Assembly: GCA_026874595.1 (NCBI GenBank)
Contig: CM049318.1
Coordinates: 53,038,750 to 53,102,749, forward strand
From: Sipunculus nudus
Taxonomy: Eukaryota; Annelida; Sipuncula; Golfingiida; Sipunculidae
Length of the DNA: 64,000 nucleotides
Reading direction: 5' to 3'
Shown: one piece after another, positions 58,808 through 64,000 of the stretch
Layout of the letters: each line of letters begins with the position of its first letter
Position numbering within the stretch: position 1 is the first letter of the stretch
Notes under the pieces: model-generated
Told to the model about the DNA's origin: nothing
Seen by the model: only the letters and a program-made list of their open reading frames with translations
Databases searched by the model: none
Translations under genes and position numbers: made by a program

Positions 58808-59123
58808 AAAATCTGCATTCTAAGGAATGCAGGTTTCCGCTATGTGGGGTTTTCTATCGTTTATGCTCCCAATGCCGTGTTTACACTCATTTATTCGGTC
58901 CATATTCTCAGGTACATTCGATCATCAGTGATTGTACATTTTTTATGATGATCCTTAATCCGGATCATATGCCGAATCCCCACCAAAATCTAATCGTTTC
59001 TTCATGGACCTGTTCCCGAAATGTTCTGAAAATTTTATGTAATTCCGGTCAAGCTTCGGTGAGTTATATTGTGAACCAGCACACACACGAACGGGGTTGA
59101 ATGCATAACCTCCTGGCGGAGAC
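58808..59123 (+). mobile_element. Dispersed repeat family 3, copy d, most complete
   Basis: Starts with the hairpin-like 'TGCATTCTAAGGAATGCA' (58,813-58,830), then 'ttattcggtccatattctc', 'gccgaatccccaccaaaatc', 'cccgaaatgttctgaaaat', 'ggtgagttatattgtgaacc', the CA tail and 'cacgaacggggttgaatgca', and ends in the small palindrome CCTCCTGGCGGAG. It defines the likely full length of about 315 bp. Confidence 0.75.
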
Positions 59124-59567
59124 TAATGTCTTTACTATGTATTTAAATTTATCTATTTAGAAAAAAAAAATTATTCCTTTTCCGTGTGCCTTCCTGCTTT
59201 TATAGTCTATGTATCATGCGTGTTTTCATTTCATTGCCTGGGTGGAAGAAGGAATTTTATTTTATACGATCGATGATCTCAGATCTTCAAATATGGTCGT
59301 TATTTGTCAGTTTGTTAGTATGTCTGTTTGGAAACTATAGCTCGCGGTCTGTTACTGAGGTATATTGATCTGTTTCTGGTATGATCAGGCATAGCACATG
59401 TTAAGGAAACATTTACTCCGTTTAGTAGGTGATCCTCAGTTTCCTTTTTAGATTAAAATAAAACTTATGAGGTATGCGCTTTCTAAGGACATTGTTCCAG
59501 CTTCGTTAATTTCATAAACATTCAAAATATTAGATAGAGTATGCCCGACAATCTTCATACTACCAGG
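59124..59567. other. AT-rich DNA, nothing recognised
   Basis: No supported gene; short plus frame at 59,186-59,368 only. Confidence 0.5.
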
Positions 59568-59904
59568 TATTTCGCTACGCTTTCACAGACCTTGATTCTA
59601 CGACTCTAAATGGTGTACATTTCACGAAAAACGAAAAAGGTAATCGAACCAATCAAATGACTAGCGTACACATGTTTTACGGGAAGTCTGATGCGATGTT
59701 TTGATCAGATGTTTAGCTTAAATTTGCTTTAGGACACCGAGATTCTATAAGAAGCTTGTCCCTTTTACGGCTCGTGTTTTTGTTCAGACGGCATGTGTAT
59801 TGTTTGTATTTTATTCGGTGATTTGATTTTACCCCTAACATATGCAGACGTTTTCAGTTTTTATGAATAGACACCAAACAGTGGAAACAAGGTCTGTGAA
59901 AACG
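59568..59904. mobile_element. MITE, family T, copy 2
   Basis: The left end 'cgctacgctttcacagacc' (from 59,572) is the inverted complement of the right end 'aacaaggtctgtgaaaacg' (59,886-59,904). The pairing continues inward ('tggtgtacatttcacg' on the left against 'tatgaatagacacca' on the right). It shares end motifs and interior order ('tgttcagac', 'gatttgatt', 'atgaatagac') with 53,285-53,610. No coding capacity. Confidence 0.7.
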
Positions 59905-62752
59905 TAATTTAAGTGTGTGTGTGTGCGTTTTATTATTGGACAACTTTACGATAAAGGCCATAAAAATGTTCTCCTCCAATATTTCGTTTATCTTTTTTTT
60001 TTTTTTTTTTTGCAAATTATCGAAGACCCGGTCTTTGGTATTGCTGTGTATTTGTGTTATGGCACAAATTCCCTAAAGAAATTCGTAAAAGTTTTCAGAA
60101 TTGCCTAAAATTTGCTTTGATCATAAACGCCATTTTCAAGAACTTGAGCAAATGATGCTATTTTGAAGGCACCTTTTCAAAATCCGATGTGTTGTGTTTC
60201 GACCAGCAATTTTTTTTTTTATTCGTGAGTTCGTATCATGTTAATTTTGTTCAACGAGTCTCTAGAATATTGTTGTGTTGCCTCAATAAAAACGATTTGA
60301 TTGTTAACCAGGGTAAATTGATTTATGGAAAAAAAGATTCAACTGTTGTTCAGTTTAAGCCTATCATGAATCCAGTTTATTCTAAGACTGAAATATAAAT
60401 ATATGTATCTCTGTCATAGTTCGACACGACCTGTCCTCAACTTGTGCATTTAACTCCTTCGCCAATGAAGCAAATTGCCTTAAACCCAATAAGCTATACC
60501 CCTGTTTGCTAAAGCATTATTTGCCGGGTGCCAGCGCGAGGTGTGTTACAGACCAATTAGATAGGTTGTTGCTAGGTTATAGGGCGTGATACCCTGCTCG
60601 CACTGGCCTGATTATAGTCTTGGCTCCCTGCCAGCGCCTTGACGTGAGGTTTGGCAAACCTTGCAGAAGCCAACAGTTGATAGAGTGAAGGAGATTTAGA
60701 GAACGACTTCAGTATGTAACCACTGCGTAGCTTCGTTGTTGCGTTAATTGAAAATACTGCTAAATATAATCTATATTGGTCTATCCACTTTGTGTACTAA
60801 ATTTTAGTAGACTGTTATAGGTTTTACCGTTCGGGTCCTGAGGATTAAAACTAAAACCAAATACAGAAGCGCATCTGTGCAAGCTACACTGTAATATTTT
60901 TACATGGATTGTACAACTAGTTATGATATCTAATAGGTGCGCGCTTTTTAGACAAGTTATACATGGTATGACGGTTCAATTCAATCAGTGATGCAGCACA
61001 TGTGTCAAGAAATATTTTAAAATTTTAATTTTTTAAACTGGGAGTTGGCTGTAAACCAAATAAATAAAATGTTCATTTAAACTAGAAACATGAGGAACGC
61101 TATTCTAGGAACCGAGAAAGCCTTTAGTCCTCTGGCGATATTGATGTTTTGATTTTAAACTTAAAACTGATCGATATGAGAATATTGGGGTGACAATCGT
61201 AAAATTGGCGAACAACTTCAAAATGTTTTGTTTTATGTCCATAATATTGATAAGTGACCAAACTTTAGTATGTAGATAAATCATATTTTTGTGTTTTGGA
61301 AGAGCTAAGAACATTTTTCTTCAGGGTGTAACCCTTCTCTTGCATTTAATCCAAAAACCTACAGAAATGACTACACAGACACGAGGCCGACTTTGCCGAC
61401 CATTACATGCATACAGTTTTCCCTACAATGAGTTTTTTATCCATTATAAACATCTTGGCCTGTTAACAAGAAAGCAGCTTTTACAAATACTGTGCAGAAA
61501 CGATAAGACCTGCTAGCTCATGGGAAATCAGAAGGGTCATCGGTGAAAGTATACTTAAATTTAAAACAATTCCCATACATTATTTACGCTAACCACTGCT
61601 TCGGAGACGAAAAGCAATTTCGATAAATGCAACGCCAAGTTCTGGTCAAGGGCATGTTGGGTTTTGTCTTTGTTTTGTCGTAAAAGTCTTTGCAGAAAAA
61701 ATATAGAGTCATATTTATGCTCTCGGTCTTCCTGTCCTGGTCCGGTAAACCTTCTTAAGAAAAATCAGAATGGGAATGTTCACGTTATTTCATACTCAAA
61801 GAAACAACCACTAAAAATGAAATAATAAGTTTTCTTTCCATTTTAAGAACATATATGAAACCGTATATTTTATATATAAAACATTTAAATCAACCTTTGT
61901 GATTGGATGTCAGTACACCGCTTGTTATATCTCATTTAATAGATATGAGTATTATTTTTATTGAATTAAATATCACTCAAATTGCGATGCGGTAGTTGGA
62001 TCGCGACGTTTATCATGAATGCACAACTCAGTAGGAATTTATAATGGATTGGTAAGCCAATTCGAGTCGTTACTCAAGCTATGGTGGAGAAATTCATCCA
62101 ATTGCGAAGCTTGTATTTATGCTGTCATATATTCGTCAGACATCCAGGGGGGTTGCCAATATACTGATTTACAACGGATTTTTTGCACATGGTAGATGTT
62201 GTTAGAAAGTATACTAAAACAACTAACGATAGGTCTGGTTTATTTTCAAAAGGCAGTGGTTTTAAGGCCATGAGCCGTTGTCAGAAATGCATTTGCATTC
62301 CCACTGAGCGTTACAGTGCAGTCCTGAACACAAGATATAATGGCACTCTGACGCTGGTCGTAGTTTCTTAAAGTCAGAGGGCCGAATTGCGCTAGATCTA
62401 AGACTAAGTATGGCAAAAAAAGGTTGTTTAACAGAGTGCCTGGTAACTTTTTTTCAGCTGCTTTTCTTGGAGAAATTATTGACTGTCCGCTGTCACCCGT
62501 GGTAACGTGTGTACAGTTGGTATAAGCAGATAGTGGCTGAAAACAAAGCAAAACCTATTTTGTGCAACTCTCTAATGGAAAGACCAAGGTTATGCTGTGA
62601 AGGACCAGCTGTGTTCCCAAAACAGGATGAGATTTTAATTTATTCATTCATGAGCACGTGGTTTTCCTGTAGGCAGCCGATCAACCAAACGCGCTCGGCA
62701 TCCGAGTTGACCGACATCACGCGAGGGGTCAGTTTGTCGGTCTCCGCCGGTA

Positions 62753-62760
62753 TGACGTCA
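62753..62760. promoter_or_regulatory. CRE-type palindrome TGACGTCA
   Basis: Perfect octamer in a GC-richer patch that also has an E-box CACGTG at about 62,656-62,661. Compatible with a promoter, but unproven. Confidence 0.3.
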
Positions 62761-63548
62761 AACGTGCTTTTGCAAAAAAAGATGGAAATATTCCCGCTCA
62801 TTTTGTACCAGCTGAAGTTCGTTCCCTATGCGAAGAATTCAAAATTGGACTGAGTCGGTTTGTAAGTGTGTGTTTGTTGGCGTGAAGAAAGTTAAGTGTA
62901 AGAGAGAGATAGTGTACGTGTGTGTGTATGTGCGTATGAGTGTTTTAATAACCTATAAATCACTATATGTGTATTCTGCGCGAAGGGATCAATTCGTCAA
63001 ATTTACCAGCGCATGTTTATGTATTTGAATGTTGCAAAAGTTGCAAAATGATAAAAGTGATATAAAAATGAAGAATAAAAATATCCTCTTCAGTTTTTTT
63101 CTGTATATAATATGTAACAGAATGATTAGGATAGCTCCGTCTTCGGGTAGTATGTGGCCAATTGATATTTTTCCCAAGGCGCAAAACTTACATGAATGAC
63201 ACCGAGCCCAGGAAACGCTTTCTGATACACTTTAAGCATTCTATGACTTGTATGACTTTTTCTCAGCGGGCAATGTAAACCTGGAATTAAGAAAGTTTAA
63301 TTGCGTCAAACGATTTTTTTTTCATTGTGGTTGTTTTTTTTTATACAACGAGCTGTGTAACTTATATTTTAATTCTTTTATAATATTCTTTCATTGATCT
63401 GTCAGGATTTTATATATATATCGGTCTCTTTAGATCATCTCTTAATAGCCTAGAAACAAGAAAAAAAAATCAGATGATTATCTTGTAGGCAAATATAAAT
63501 AGGTTTAGGATTATCTCGTTAGAAAAAAAATAAATATATGACTGTCTA

Positions 63549-63556
63549 TGACGTCA
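63549..63556. promoter_or_regulatory. CRE-type palindrome TGACGTCA
   Basis: Perfect octamer inside 'tatgacgtcatgta'. Function unproven. Confidence 0.25.
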
Positions 63557-64000
63557 TGTATGTCCGCTGATGTAAAAGAAAAGTTCATTTTCTTTAAGGA
63601 CCGCCAGGCATAGCTGCTCTTCTGTGAAATGAAAGTTTCTTAAAATACCAGAATGCCATCGCGGTTCATTCAAACCTACCTCTGACCTGTCCGTACGAAT
63701 CACAGCTGATGACTTTATAACGATTCAAGCTTGAAATGAAACGCTAGCACGGAAAGGGGTGTCACAGATTCTCGATTTACGTCCCATTTATGAAAGTTAT
63801 GACTATGTTTTAATCAAATATCAACTTAATACGCCCATAAGAATACCATCCTATTAACCTCGTGAAACAGAAATCGAAAATTCATGTATTGAAAGCTGGA
63901 CTTGAAAAAAAAATATTACCGTATTTGTGTATATTGTTAGATTTCCTAAGATGATATCAGAATTAGGTAAAATAAAATAATTTCAGTTGAGATTGCTGCT

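Larger units (their letters stand above)
59905..64000. other. Single-copy DNA to the window end, no gene recognised
   Basis: AT-rich with a T run at 59,993-60,011, a GC-richer patch at about 60,525-60,680 and another at 62,480-62,830. The plus frame 62,509-62,853 (114 codons) and the minus frame 62,246-62,551 (101 codons) overlap each other and match nothing I know. If either patch is functional, a promoter or exon is as likely as an open reading frame. Confidence 0.45.

Overview
The window is eukaryotic, AT-rich and almost entirely non-coding. It carries no bacterial-type gene clusters. Its contents are satellite DNA, tRNA-derived SINEs, decayed non-LTR retrotransposons, small terminal-inverted-repeat elements, minisatellites and long (AT)n runs. 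The style of the repeats suggests a marine invertebrate, most likely a bivalve mollusc: SINEs sharing a 'ggttttctccgggttctc' body, elements with a core of ~145-160 bp tandem repeats next to (GACA)n/(CCGT)n tracts, and jockey- and CR1-type reverse transcriptases. The species assignment is inference. No intact host protein-coding gene can be supported; two weak candidates (a possible first exon near 24.5 kb and an orphan reading frame at 57.4-57.8 kb) are listed with low confidence.

Layout. (1) 1-13,773: the right-hand end of a satellite array with a ~2.2 kb monomer. Two monomer types (A, B) alternate, giving a ~4.44 kb higher-order repeat. Most monomers carry a perfect 10+10 bp inverted repeat made of two forkhead-type GTAAACA cores, followed by a ~115 bp box that stays nearly invariant even in the degenerate edge monomer. 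(2) 13.8-31.4 kb: mostly single-copy DNA with two SINE families, a foldback MITE, a 35-bp minisatellite bracketed by a local direct duplication, long (AT)n tracts, a GC-richer promoter-like patch at 23.8-24.6 kb and an NRF1-type palindrome at 27.2 kb.

(3) 31.4-54.3 kb: an old direct tandem segmental duplication. About 11 kb (31,385-42,325) is repeated in the same order and orientation at 43,950-54,290, moderately diverged by eye. Elements shared by both copies (a SINE2 insertion, a CR1-like LINE fragment, an (AT)n tract) predate the duplication. Elements in one copy only postdate it, or were lost from the other: a jockey-like LINE and a 145-bp-repeat element in copy 1; a ~2.2 kb segment and a MITE in copy 2. 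The jockey-like LINE lies inside the CR1-like LINE and is bounded by a perfect 14-bp target-site duplication, so the nesting and both breakpoints can be read directly.

(4) 54.3-64.0 kb: single-copy DNA with a 20-bp minisatellite, two copies of a CACCAAAATC repeat family, a SINE1 copy, a second TIR element, and CRE-like palindromes near 62.7 and 63.5 kb.

The most useful observations are the two-type satellite with its conserved box and FOX-like palindrome, dispersed relatives of the same satellite inside the duplicated region, the insertion chronology given by the duplication, and short blocks conserved between the duplicate copies that could be regulatory.
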